Source of the DNA: Aphodovivens avicola
GTDB taxonomy: Bacteria > Actinomycetota > Coriobacteriia > Coriobacteriales > Eggerthellaceae
DNA length: 36,624 bases
NCBI GenBank assembly: GCA_018712515.1
Contig: DVGW01000045.1
Coordinates: forward strand, 1 to 36,624
Reading direction: 5' to 3'
A model generated the notes under the pieces. That model was not told the DNA's origin, made no database searches, and worked only from the letters and a program-made list of their open reading frames with translations. This document shows, piece after piece, positions 10,631 through 19,165 of this stretch (position 1 is its first letter; each line of letters begins with the position of its first letter). The translations under genes were made by a program, and so were the position numbers.

Positions 10631-10645
10631 CGATCAGATGCGCCT

Positions 10646-10651
10646 ATTATA
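10646..10651 (-). promoter_or_regulatory. Candidate -10 box for the lipase-glpK operon
   Basis: A perfect TATAAT on the minus strand, 95 bases before the lipase start. No good -35 hexamer is seen 16-18 bases upstream, so activation by a protein is possible. The rest of the 239-base gap (10547-10785) has a CTGCGG/CCGCAG hairpin at 10707-10721 but no clear terminator for the S-component gene. Confidence 0.5.
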
Positions 10652-10785
10652 GAGGTTCGCCATGAAGGAGGCGGAGCGGCGGCGGGAACCCTCTTCGTCT
10701 TTCGACCTGCGGATACCGCAGCGCGCATTCCAGGCCGCGGATAGCGCGTCGCAGGCGGCAGCTCGCGGACGGCCGCTCGCCCGCC

Positions 10786-11547
10786 CTACGTCACCAGGCC
10801 GAACTTGCGCTTGACGCGGGCGAGCTTGCGCTGCCAGGGCAGGTAGAGCGCCAGCAGGAACACCAGCGTCGCCGCGCCGTGGAGCACGTCGAACGGCAGA
10901 GCGGCGGCGTAGATGATCGCGGCCTGCGCCAGCGTCTCGGGATGGTAGAATCCGACGATGCTCCAAAGGTTGATGATCACGCCGTACAGCGGCCCCGACA
11001 GAAAACCGAAGCCGAGCAGCACCGCCTTGCTGCGGAAAAGCCCCGCCTGGGCCATGACGCCGCCCAAATACCCGATCAGGCCCCATGCATACATCTGCCA
11101 CGGCGTCCACGGGCCCTGGCCGAAGAAGAAGTTGGAGACGAGCGCGGCGAGCGCGCCCACCAGAAAGCCGCTGCGCCGCCCGAACGCCGCTCCCGCGATG
11201 ATGGCGATGGCGGAGACGGGCTTGAAGCTGGGGATGGGCGCGAACAGGATGCGGCCCGCCGCGCCGAGCGCCGCGAGCACCGCGATGGGCATGGTGTCGC
11301 GCAGGCGCGGGCGGGAGTGCTCGAACCCGGCGAAGAAGACCGCGAGGCAGCCCAGGACGACGACGAGGGAGAGCACGGCGGTTTGCTGGACGTCGAACGC
11401 GATGCAGGCAGCGAGCGCCGCCGGAACGCCGACGATCGCGACGATCTCCGTCGCCAGGGCCACCGCGAGCCTTCGCCGCGGCGGCGCGCCAGAAGCGGTT
11501 CCCGCGGGAGCGGGCCCCGTCCCCTCTTTCCGGCGGATCTCGCTCAT
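10786..11547 (-). CDS. ECF transporter S-component, probable cobalamin/corrinoid
   Basis: Substrate-binding membrane subunit of an energy-coupling-factor importer, 253 residues. After a ~25-residue cytoplasmic tail come about six hydrophobic helices; the block PSFKPVSAIAIIAGAAFG, then FGQGPWTPWQMYAWGLIGYL, is of the kind found in S-components encoded beside their own A and T subunits. It overlaps the EcfA stop by 4 bases (ATGA). Substrate assignment rests on context: a cobalamin riboswitch and two DUF4430 proteins at the head of the same transcript, consistent with a CbrT-type role. I cannot assign CbrT from sequence alone. Confidence 0.8.
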   Translation of the reverse strand: MSEIRRKEGTGPAPAGTASGAPPRRRLAVALATEIVAIVGVPAALAACIAFDVQQTAVLSLVVVLGCLAVFFAGFEHSRPRLRDTMPIAVLAALGAAGRILFAPIPSFKPVSAIAIIAGAAFGRRSGFLVGALAALVSNFFFGQGPWTPWQMYAWGLIGYLGGVMAQAGLFRSKAVLLGFGFLSGPLYGVIINLWSIVGFYHPETLAQAAIIYAAALPFDVLHGAATLVFLLALYLPWQRKLARVKRKFGLVT

Positions 11548-13121
11548 AGCAGCGCTCCGAACAGGCGCGAGGCCCTGTTGGGGCGGTACACGATGTTGTT
11601 CTGGAAGAAGCGGTCGACCGGCTCGGTGCAGGCGAGCTCCCCGTCGAACACCATGGACACCTCGTCCGCCGTCGCCAGCGCGAAGTCGAGGTCGTGGGTG
11701 ACCATCACGACCGTGCGCCCTTCGTCGGCGAGGGCGCGAACCAGGCGCGCCTCGTCGGCGCACGACGCGGGATCAAGGCCCTTGGTCGGCTCGTCGAGGA
11801 ACAAAAGCTGCGGATCGGCGAGCAGGAGCTTGGCAAGCGCAAGCTTTTGGCGCTGGCCGCCCGACAGGTCGTACGGGTGCAGGCGCGCATGCTCCGCAAG
11901 GCCGAACCGCTCAAGGGCGACCCGCTCGTCTGCCTCGGAGTAGCCGCAGCGCCCGCGCCACTCGGCCAGCTCTTCGGCCACGGAGTCGCACACGAACAGC
12001 GCCTTGGGGTCCTGGGGAAGATACGCCTGATCGGACGCGAGCGCGTTGCGCACGGTGCCGCGCTGGGGCTTCTCCACGCCCGCAAGCAGCTTGAGCAGCG
12101 TCGACTTTCCGCAACCGTTGCCGCCGACCACCGCGTGCACGCTTCCGCGCGCCACCTCCATGTCCAAGCCGCGCAGCACCCATTCGGAGTCGCGCCGATA
12201 GCGAAAGCTCGCCGCGCGGACCTCGAGCGCAGCCGGCGACGACGCCCTGCGCGCGCGGCGCTCCCAGCGCGGCGCGAGCGCGCGGCACAGATCCTCGCGG
12301 GATCCCAAGGCGCCCACCTCTCCCAGATCGATGCGGCGCGTCGCGTAGTCGGCAACATCCTCCGGAGCGTGCGTCGCCATCACCACCGTGATGCCCAGCT
12401 CGCGGTTGACGCGCGCCAGCAGGAACAGGAACCGCTTGAGCGCGTTGGGGTCAAGCTGCGCGGTCGGCTCGTCGAGCAGCAGAAGCCGCGGGCGCAGCGC
12501 CAAGACGGCCGCCAGGTTGACCGTCTGCATCTGCCCGCCGGACAGGTCCTCGGTCGCCTGGCGCACCCACGGCTCGATGCCGAAGAAATGCGCGACCTCC
12601 GCCACGCGCCGGCGCATCTCGTCTTGGGGTATCCCCAGATTCTCCAGCCCGAAGGAAAGCTCGTGCCACACGGTGTCGCATACGATCTGCATGGCGGGAT
12701 CCTGCATGACGAACCCCACTGCGGCCGCAGACTCGCGACGCCCGAGCCCCCCGTCCTCCTCGGATACCAGGGCGCCGTCTCGCATCAGCGGCGCGCCGAG
12801 CACGTCGATAGAGCCCGCGCATGCTCCCACCGGAGCCAGTTCGGGCTTGAGCGAGCGCAACAGCGTGGTCTTGCCGCAACCCGTCGGGCCGACCAGCACG
12901 CAGAACTCGCCTTCCTCGACCTGCAGCGACACGTCTTCGAGGACGCGCCGAAGCCTTCCTCCCTCGTCGAAGTAGGAAAACGAGAGCCCCTCCACCCGCA
13001 CCGCAGGCGCCGCGCACGCCGCATCCACGCGCGACCGCGCATCGCCCGCGGCGGGCACGCCCGCACCCTGCTCAGAGCGCCGCGGCACCGCTCGCCCTCC
13101 CTGCTCGGCATGCGCGTTCAT
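11544..13121 (-). CDS. Fused double-domain ECF ATPase (EcfA1-EcfA2-like)
   Basis: One polypeptide of 525 residues with two complete ABC domains. Domain 1: Walker A GPTGCGKT (78-85), Q-loop MQDP (139-142), signature LSGGQ (193-197), Walker B LLLLDEP. Domain 2: Walker A GGNGCGKS (333-340), signature LSGGQ (419-423), Walker B LLFLDEP, and TH-loop THDLDF. Both sites appear intact. Residues 1-40 are a low-complexity leader. The ATG at 13121 overlaps the EcfT stop by 4 bases. Contrast the second ECF locus in this window, where the two ATPases are separate genes. Confidence 0.92.
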   Translation of the reverse strand: MNAHAEQGGRAVPRRSEQGAGVPAAGDARSRVDAACAAPAVRVEGLSFSYFDEGGRLRRVLEDVSLQVEEGEFCVLVGPTGCGKTTLLRSLKPELAPVGACAGSIDVLGAPLMRDGALVSEEDGGLGRRESAAAVGFVMQDPAMQIVCDTVWHELSFGLENLGIPQDEMRRRVAEVAHFFGIEPWVRQATEDLSGGQMQTVNLAAVLALRPRLLLLDEPTAQLDPNALKRFLFLLARVNRELGITVVMATHAPEDVADYATRRIDLGEVGALGSREDLCRALAPRWERRARRASSPAALEVRAASFRYRRDSEWVLRGLDMEVARGSVHAVVGGNGCGKSTLLKLLAGVEKPQRGTVRNALASDQAYLPQDPKALFVCDSVAEELAEWRGRCGYSEADERVALERFGLAEHARLHPYDLSGGQRQKLALAKLLLADPQLLFLDEPTKGLDPASCADEARLVRALADEGRTVVMVTHDLDFALATADEVSMVFDGELACTEPVDRFFQNNIVYRPNRASRLFGALL

Positions 13122-13990
13122 CGGCGCCACAGCCACCACTCCTTTGCTTGCAGCACGACGGGCACCGCCATGAACAGCGCGTAGGGGACATAGACCCACC
13201 ACGCGGCAGGCGCGCTCATCTTCGGATAGAACGAGTACGAGAGGGTCGCGGCAAGGGCGAACGCCCCCGAGACCACGGCCAAAATCGCAACCACCGCAAG
13301 CACCGTCCCGTCCGCGCGGCGAAAATGGTAGCGCTTGTACGTGGTGCGCCGCGCTCCGCAGTCGTAGCCGCGTGCGCGCATGGCGTCGCTGCGCTCGATG
13401 CCGTCCTCCATGCCCCACCCCATCAGCACCGACACGATACGCAACCGCCCTGCCGCCTGCTGGCGCTTGGTCCGCGGGGCAGCGGCGCTCACCGCGTCCT
13501 GGGCGGCGGCGATGCTGCGCCCGCGCGCGACGAACTGGGGCACCAGCCGCAGCACCTGCGACACCATAAGCGAGACCACCGGCAAGACGTTTCCGAACAA
13601 CGCGAGCGAGTTAGCGCTGTTCATGCACGCCGAGTAGGACGAGAACCACAGAAACACCGACGCCAGCATCGCGCCCGAGCACGCGCCGTACGCAAGGGAC
13701 TCGGCGTAGACGGCGGTGGGGCCAAGGCGCAGCAGCTCCGTCGAGCCTTGCGCCGAGAACAGGGGGTTTGCCAGCGTGACGACGATCATCAGCGGCGCCG
13801 CCCACAAAAACGAGCGCGCCGTTTCCTGCGCGCCGCGGCAGACCGCCGAGCACGCCGCCGCGCCCGCAAGCGACAGGGCGGAAAACACCGGATGTAGCGT
13901 CATCATGGAAAGCGCGATGGCGCACGCCAAATAGGCGAACGCCACCGCAGGGTGATACGTTTGAAACGCGTTGGGGCGTGCCTGCGACAT
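13118..13990 (-). CDS. ECF transporter transmembrane subunit EcfT
   Basis: Scaffold membrane subunit that couples the ATPases to the S-component. It has 290 residues with about five or six hydrophobic helices; the cytoplasmic coupling segment contains VSQVLRLVPQFVARGR and SDAMRARGYDCG, the latter carrying the conserved A-R-G motif that contacts the ATPase. The ATG at 13990 has only a weak site (GGAG 10 bases away). It starts 18 bases after the DUF4430 gene and overlaps the fused ATPase, so it belongs to the same transcript. Confidence 0.9.
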   Translation of the reverse strand: MSQARPNAFQTYHPAVAFAYLACAIALSMMTLHPVFSALSLAGAAACSAVCRGAQETARSFLWAAPLMIVVTLANPLFSAQGSTELLRLGPTAVYAESLAYGACSGAMLASVFLWFSSYSACMNSANSLALFGNVLPVVSLMVSQVLRLVPQFVARGRSIAAAQDAVSAAAPRTKRQQAAGRLRIVSVLMGWGMEDGIERSDAMRARGYDCGARRTTYKRYHFRRADGTVLAVVAILAVVSGAFALAATLSYSFYPKMSAPAAWWVYVPYALFMAVPVVLQAKEWWLWRR

Positions 13991-14008
13991 GGGACGACGG
14001 CTCCGAGG

Positions 14009-14884
14009 CTACTTGTCGCCCACGACGTAGATCCACTGGACGGTGTCGCCGTCGGAGAGGACGGTTCCGCTCGCCGCGTTGTTGATGTAGCTCCCGTTAA
14101 CGTAGTAGGTCCAACCGTTCACGCCATGAGCCGGGTCCTCGGCCAGGCCGCCGATGGCGGCGACGTACAGGCCGTACTGGGACGGACGGGCGTTAACGGA
14201 AAGGCCCGTCGCCACCAGAGCGTCGTAGGCGGTTGCGCCCTCCTCCAGCGTGACCGTGGTGGACAGGGAAACAGGCGAGCCCACCGCGCTGGAGTCGATA
14301 ACGACCGACACGGTGAGGCGAGCGGGCTGGGGGGCGGCAGGCTCGGAAGCACCCGAGCCCGCAGAATCGCTTGTCTGCCCCCCGCCGGACCCGGCGACGG
14401 CGCCCGACGATGCCGTCGAGCCGCCCTGAGCGGCATCGCCTGCCGTGGCGTCGGAGCCAGTGCCGGAATCCGCCTGGGCCTGCTCCGCCTGCGCCTCCGG
14501 ATCCGCGTCCGTCGCGGCGGCGTCTCCCTGCTCTTGGCCCGCCCCGTCGGCGGACGCTCCCTCGGATTGGCCGTCGCCATCCTGCTGCGTCGCGACGGCA
14601 GGCGCAGAGCTCTGAGCTGCCTCGGGCGCAAAGCCGCCTGCCAGCGCGAACGCGGACACGCCGATGACGGCGGCTGAGGCCACGGCGAGCACGGCGATGG
14701 CGGCCTTCAGTCCCGCGCCGCGTTTGGGAGCCGGGCTCGGCTCCGCGCTTGAAGCAGCGGGCGCATCCGTCGCGGCGGCGGGGAGGTCCTTCTGCTCGTC
14801 GGAGGCGCCTGCCGGCTCTGCGAGCGGCGTCGTTTTCGCATCGTCAAGCCCCGCGTAGATGGCGGAGTTCTTTCCCTCGGACAT
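14009..14884 (-). CDS. Membrane-anchored DUF4430 (transcobalamin C-terminal-like) protein
   Basis: A 291-residue protein: cytoplasmic Ala/Pro-rich tail (1-55), one transmembrane helix (about 59-83), an acidic Gln/Ser/Asp/Gly-rich linker (85-185) and one DUF4430 domain (188-288). The domain shows the family pattern: ATAYDAL after a strand, then NGWTYYVNGSYINN and LSDGDTVQWIYV. The fold resembles the C-terminal domain of human intrinsic factor and transcobalamin. The long linker would hold the domain away from the membrane. It lies 29 bases after the giant protein and 18 before ecfT. I infer that it passes corrinoid to the S-component. Confidence 0.85.
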   Translation of the reverse strand: MSEGKNSAIYAGLDDAKTTPLAEPAGASDEQKDLPAAATDAPAASSAEPSPAPKRGAGLKAAIAVLAVASAAVIGVSAFALAGGFAPEAAQSSAPAVATQQDGDGQSEGASADGAGQEQGDAAATDADPEAQAEQAQADSGTGSDATAGDAAQGGSTASSGAVAGSGGGQTSDSAGSGASEPAAPQPARLTVSVVIDSSAVGSPVSLSTTVTLEEGATAYDALVATGLSVNARPSQYGLYVAAIGGLAEDPAHGVNGWTYYVNGSYINNAASGTVLSDGDTVQWIYVVGDK

Positions 14885-14913
14885 GGTGGTTCCCTTCTTG
14901 TTTTGATTGCGGG

Positions 14914-17900
14914 CTAGCGGCGGCGATACGCCCAAACGACAAGGCCGGAGGCGACCGCAAGGCCGCCTATGCCGACCGCGATGCCCGCGACGGGCAGCCA
15001 TCCGGGGAACGCCTCGCTCGAAGCGGGATCGGACGCACCGGACGCGCCGTCCGCGAGGTCGGCCGCGCTCTGTCGCGCCACGGCCGCAGCCGAGGCGCCG
15101 TCGGAGGCGCCAGCGGCGGCGGAAGCAGGCGCCGCGGCAGGACGAGCGACGGGCGTCGACGTCGGGGCAAACGGAACGGTCGCAGCGGGATCGGTTGCCG
15201 GATCGCCGCCACGATCGGGGCCGTCGTCCGCCCCGTCGGAGCCGTCGTCCGCGCCGCCATCGCCGTCACCGCCGTCTGAAGGGGTATCGGGCACGGTCGG
15301 GAAGCCGTTGTCGGAGGGAGCCACAGCGAACAGCGCGCCGGAATCGTTGATGTAGTACAGCATGCCGTCCGCGCCGCACACGACCGACGACATCGAGTAG
15401 TTCTGCAGGGACTCCTCGGGCAGATAGATCATCGTCGCCTCGGCATCGCCCACCTTGTACAGATAGAGCCCGCCCGGCTGGGCGTTGCAGGTAAAGTAGA
15501 CGTAGATCCCCGAATCCTGCGTGGACACCAGCGGAGAGGACTTCGAGTCGCCGGGGAGTTCCTCGCCTCCGCCGTAGGTCGTCACGGAGTGATCCACCGT
15601 CATGGACGCCTCGTCGATGACGGCCAAGGCGCCGCCGTACACGGTAAAGCCCCATTCGTTCTCGACCCCGTCCAGCGATGCGCCGCCGATGTAGACCTTG
15701 CCGTCGACGACGGTGGGGGTCGACGTGGTGGACGAGCCGAACTTCACGCTCGCCAGCTCCTGAGCTGCCCCGGTCTGCGGATCGATGAGGACCTTGTGAA
15801 GGACGCCGTCCTTGGACGCGACCAAAACCGTGTTCTCTTGCGTGCCCGCCACGACCGCGGAGCGAACGCCCGCGCCCAGATCGAGGGCCGACGCCTTCTC
15901 GCCGGTGGAGGCGTCGAGCACCTCCAGCTCGCCGCTATCGCCGGCAAGCACCGCCCAATCCCCCGACAGCGCCATGCCGGACCAGTAGTACCCCGAACCG
16001 CTGCGCGCGTTGGACCACACCGTCGAGCCGTCCTCCAAGCTGACGCACAGAGCGTAGCCGCTGAACGTCTCGTCGTTGCCGCCCGCCGTGGACGTGGCAA
16101 AGTACACGCACCCGTTCGCCACCGTGAGCGATCCCAGGGATTGCTGGGTGCCGGTGCCGTCGATCTGGGGAAGCGCCGCAGTCACCCATACGGTGACGAG
16201 CTCGTCCGCGGTCAGGGCCTGCAGTCGGCCTCCGCTCAGGGGCACCACGATGACGCCGTCGGCATACACCATGCGCGAAATGGAATCGACGTCCGAAGCA
16301 AGCTGGCCGCTCGCAAGCACCTCGCCCGTATCGAGGCTGCGCTTCTGCAGCTCGGTCCCGGCGGCGATGTAGAGATAGTCGCCCACCAGAATAGGATCGG
16401 AGACGTCGGTGAGGTAGTCCTCGGGATCCTTGATCTGAGCGACCCACGCCTCCTCGGCGCCCTTCGAGGGCGTCGGGGCGTCGGTCGCCGCCACACCGGT
16501 GCCGAACCCGGGCCACGAGGAATCCCAGTCGGGACGCGGGGCGTCGGGATCGGTCTCGAAATCGTCCCCGCCGTCGAACGGGGGAAGTTCGGATCGGTAG
16601 TAGCTGTAGTAGAAGACCACCTCGTCGCCCGTGGCAAACGCGTGGCCGGACTCCGAGCCTTCCTCGCCGTAGAGCTTGCCGAGGTACTCGAGCCAGATGT
16701 CGTAACCCGTCCCGTTGACGTAGGGGTACCAGCCCTTGCCGGACACAACGTACCATTCGTCGGGCTCCCCCGACGCAAGCGTCATGCCGTCTGCGGACGT
16801 GACGGCGGAGATGAGGGACATCGGCTCGACCTCGTCGCCGTAGTTTTTAATCTGGTAGGAAAGGCCCGCAGCCGCAAACGTCGCCTGAGCGACCTGCACG
16901 CCGGTTGCGCCCTCGTACACGGAGACGGGCGTCGGATCGGCCCAGCGAAGGGGGTTTCCTGCCGCGTCCTCGCCAATAACGCTCGCCTGCACGGTGACGA
17001 TCGCCGCCGCGACGTCGTCGGCGCCGTACTCGACCTGGATCTCGTCGCCGTCCTGCACCGCATAGGACGAATCGTCCACCGGCTCGCCGTTGACGAACAC
17101 GGCCCACTCGCATCCGTTGTCGCCGGAAGCCAAGACTTTGTCGTCGCCGAACGCGAGCTCCTCCAAAGACAGGGATCCGCCCTCGTCCGTCATCGTCGCC
17201 TGCACGCCGGCAGCCTCGAAGCGGTCCTTGAGGTAGTCGCCCAAGCGCGTGCCCGCCGTCGCGTCGGCGTCCTGGCGGGGCACCCACGCGTCGGGAAGCT
17301 CGTCAGACGACGCGTCCACCAGCAAAAACGAGGTGGCGATGCGGTTGAGCTCGTCGTCGCTGGGAACCTGCGCGCCGTCGGCGGCGTAGTACCAGGTGAC
17401 GGTCATGCCCTCGGCAAGGGCCTCGCCGGAGGCCCCCACCAGGGACGCCTCGCCGTCGATGAACAGCTGCCAGTACTTGCCCGTACCGGCGTCGAAGCCC
17501 AAAGCATCGCCGGTGAACGGCGAGGTGATGGTGTTCAGGAACGTCCCGTACTCGCTGTCGCTCGCGTCGTACTGCAGACCCATGGCGCCGAACGACGCCG
17601 CAGAAGCGTCCCACGCGCTTGGCTGCGCGCCCTCCTCCAGCGGAACGGAGCAGGTCGTCTGCCCCCAGAAGGTGTCGACGCCGTTTGCGTCGGGGCCGAT
17701 CACCCTGACCCGCGCATGCATTTCGTTGTAGGCGATGTCGGGAATGCTGCTCGAGTTGAAGCATAGCACGATGCTCTCCGCAGAGCTCACCGGACCGCCC
17801 AGCTCGCCCCACCATCCCGTCATCTCGCCGTTGCGGAACACGTACCAGCACGCGAAGCTGTTCCCCGCGTTGGTGGTCTGACCGTCGGGAGAGGTGAGGG

Positions 17901-18936
17901 AGGACACGATGTCGCTTCCCATGTCCGTCCCAAAGGCGTACGCGAGGCCCATCTTGTCGAACGCCGCAGACAGCACGTCCTTCATGCTCGAACCCGAAGG
18001 CACCGACACCGGCACCTCGTGCATCCAGTACTCGTAGGTGCCCGAAGGATCCTCGTCGTAGACCTTGCCGATGACCGAAACCGTCGGCTCCACCGTCGCG
18101 GATGGTTCGCTGCCGCCCAGGTCGTCCTCGTCGGGGAGCTCGGCCCCCCAAAGCGAGTAGTACCATACCACCGCGTCGCCGGGGTTGAGCGTGACGCTGC
18201 CCGCGCCCAGATCCGACGGCTCGCCGTTGATGTAGAGCTGCCACATCTTCTGCGTCGCGGGGTCCCAGGCGGCAAGCGTGAGATCGGGGTCGCTCGGCGA
18301 GGTGATGCTCTCAAGCTCCCAGCCGTACTGCCCGTCGGGATTGTAGCTGGCCGCGATGCCCGCCCGCTCGAACAGCGCCTCGGAAAGATCAGCCGCCGTC
18401 GAGCCTTCGGGGAGCTCGATGTCGGTCGCGGGCGCCCACACCTGGTCGGCGCCCGAAGCGTCGACGCCGATGATCGAAGCCGTGACCTCCACCTGGGCCT
18501 GCGCGGCGACTGCGTCTGTGCTCGCGCCTCCGGCCTGCACGGCGCCCGTCGACTGGCGCTGCGCGTCGTCCTGCACGGGCGAAGCGCCCGAAGCAGCGCC
18601 CTGAACGGCGCCCGCAGACGCGTCGGCTGCCTCCGGCGACGAGACTGCGGGATCGGATGCGCTCGCGTCATCCGACTCCGCAGCGCTTTCGCTTTCGAAA
18701 GCCGCCGCAGTCCCGTCCGCGCCGGTGCCCGACGGCACATCGTCGGCAGGGGCAGCCGCAGCAGCCTCGGATGCCGCCGCGGAAGCCGGGGGCTCCTCGG
18801 ACTGCGCAGAGAACGACGCCCATGCCGCAGTAGGCACAAGCGCCAGCGCGAATGCGAAGGACAGAAACAGGGTGAATGCCTTTGTGGCAAGATGCGCGCC
18901 GCGCGAGGAAGCGCGGTGCTTGACGGATCCGGACAT
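14914..18936 (-). CDS. Giant surface protein: five DUF4430-like repeats plus PQQ-type beta-propeller
   Basis: 1340 residues from the ATG at 18936 (AAAGG 7 bases upstream). Signal peptide 1-40 (cleavage near AWA/SF); Ala/Ser/Asp-rich spacer 41-148; five DUF4430-like repeats at about 149-270, 283-400, 407-525, 533-640 and 646-785, each ending in a W/Y..F..NGE...GD.V.WYY-type motif (e.g. MWQLYINGE, KYWQLFIDGE, CEWAVFVNGE); a propeller of repeated VYFAT/LEVLDASTGE/VYIGG blades at about 826-1208; Asp/Gly-rich stalk; transmembrane anchor 1313-1336 with RRR tail and no LPXTG. First gene after the cobalamin riboswitch, hence inferred corrinoid capture. The frame open upstream to 19134 covers the riboswitch and is rejected. 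Confidence 0.88.
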   Translation of the reverse strand: MSGSVKHRASSRGAHLATKAFTLFLSFAFALALVPTAAWASFSAQSEEPPASAAASEAAAAAPADDVPSGTGADGTAAAFESESAAESDDASASDPAVSSPEAADASAGAVQGAASGASPVQDDAQRQSTGAVQAGGASTDAVAAQAQVEVTASIIGVDASGADQVWAPATDIELPEGSTAADLSEALFERAGIAASYNPDGQYGWELESITSPSDPDLTLAAWDPATQKMWQLYINGEPSDLGAGSVTLNPGDAVVWYYSLWGAELPDEDDLGGSEPSATVEPTVSVIGKVYDEDPSGTYEYWMHEVPVSVPSGSSMKDVLSAAFDKMGLAYAFGTDMGSDIVSSLTSPDGQTTNAGNSFACWYVFRNGEMTGWWGELGGPVSSAESIVLCFNSSSIPDIAYNEMHARVRVIGPDANGVDTFWGQTTCSVPLEEGAQPSAWDASAASFGAMGLQYDASDSEYGTFLNTITSPFTGDALGFDAGTGKYWQLFIDGEASLVGASGEALAEGMTVTWYYAADGAQVPSDDELNRIATSFLLVDASSDELPDAWVPRQDADATAGTRLGDYLKDRFEAAGVQATMTDEGGSLSLEELAFGDDKVLASGDNGCEWAVFVNGEPVDDSSYAVQDGDEIQVEYGADDVAAAIVTVQASVIGEDAAGNPLRWADPTPVSVYEGATGVQVAQATFAAAGLSYQIKNYGDEVEPMSLISAVTSADGMTLASGEPDEWYVVSGKGWYPYVNGTGYDIWLEYLGKLYGEEGSESGHAFATGDEVVFYYSYYRSELPPFDGGDDFETDPDAPRPDWDSSWPGFGTGVAATDAPTPSKGAEEAWVAQIKDPEDYLTDVSDPILVGDYLYIAAGTELQKRSLDTGEVLASGQLASDVDSISRMVYADGVIVVPLSGGRLQALTADELVTVWVTAALPQIDGTGTQQSLGSLTVANGCVYFATSTAGGNDETFSGYALCVSLEDGSTVWSNARSGSGYYWSGMALSGDWAVLAGDSGELEVLDASTGEKASALDLGAGVRSAVVAGTQENTVLVASKDGVLHKVLIDPQTGAAQELASVKFGSSTTSTPTVVDGKVYIGGASLDGVENEWGFTVYGGALAVIDEASMTVDHSVTTYGGGEELPGDSKSSPLVSTQDSGIYVYFTCNAQPGGLYLYKVGDAEATMIYLPEESLQNYSMSSVVCGADGMLYYINDSGALFAVAPSDNGFPTVPDTPSDGGDGDGGADDGSDGADDGPDRGGDPATDPAATVPFAPTSTPVARPAAAPASAAAGASDGASAAAVARQSAADLADGASGASDPASSEAFPGWLPVAGIAVGIGGLAVASGLVVWAYRRR

Positions 18937-18967
18937 GCGGACACCTTTCTTCCAGGGCCAGAGCTTT

Positions 18968-19090
18968 CGACGGGAGGTAATCCGACTTGATCGCGAGCGG
19001 GGATCCGCCCCGTCCGCGAAGTTACGGTTACTGGCATAGCCGGGGCCTCTCACCCCGATTCCCCTGGTTCGGCAGGCGTCTCCGTCGCCG
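18968..19090 (-). promoter_or_regulatory. Probable cobalamin riboswitch (variant)
   Basis: On the minus strand, the core GGGGAATC, GGGG-TGAGAGG-CCCC hairpin and GGCTATGCCAGTAACCG (19025-19066) follow the order of the B12 aptamer core (GGGAA..GGTG..CC..GCCACTG). The 3' part AAGTCGGATTACCTCCCG (18971-18988) matches the B12 box (AGYC.GGA.ACCTGCC) with few changes. CGACGGAG (19080-19087) pairs with CTCCCGTCG (18968-18976), closing the element. A GC-rich hairpin arm sits just before the B12 box. No terminator precedes the ATG at 18936, so translational control is more likely. Subclass not assigned. Confidence 0.68.
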
Positions 19091-19130
19091 AGCCGCGCTT
19101 TCGCGCCTCCATCGTGGCCAGTTTCAAAAC

Positions 19131-19165
19131 GCATGGATTATACGCCATGCATAAAGGATCGTCCG
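19131..19165 (-). promoter_or_regulatory. Promoter of the B12 locus with -10-flanking inverted repeat
   Basis: Perfect TATAAT on the minus strand at 19137-19142, with a -35-like CGGACG at 19160-19165 (17-base spacer, 3 of 6). GCATGG and CCATGC (19131-19136 and 19145-19150) form an inverted repeat around the -10 box with 8 bases between, and the flanks extend it to 7 of 8 matching positions. A repressor bound here would cover the -10 box. Confidence 0.6.

Noticed and set aside
14914..15020. Sortase (LPXTG) anchoring of the giant protein
   Set aside because: The C terminus reads SSEAFPGWLPVAG before the helix; there is no LPXTG-like motif, so a plain membrane anchor is called.
15589..17766. 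Plus-strand open frame opposite the giant surface protein gene
   Set aside because: Arg/His/Val-rich composition with no recognisable domain, wholly inside a gene with clear repeats and signal peptide.
18968..19090. TPP riboswitch because of GAGA and ATGCCAG strings
   Set aside because: The order and spacing of thi-box elements do not fit, while the B12 core and 3' B12 box do.
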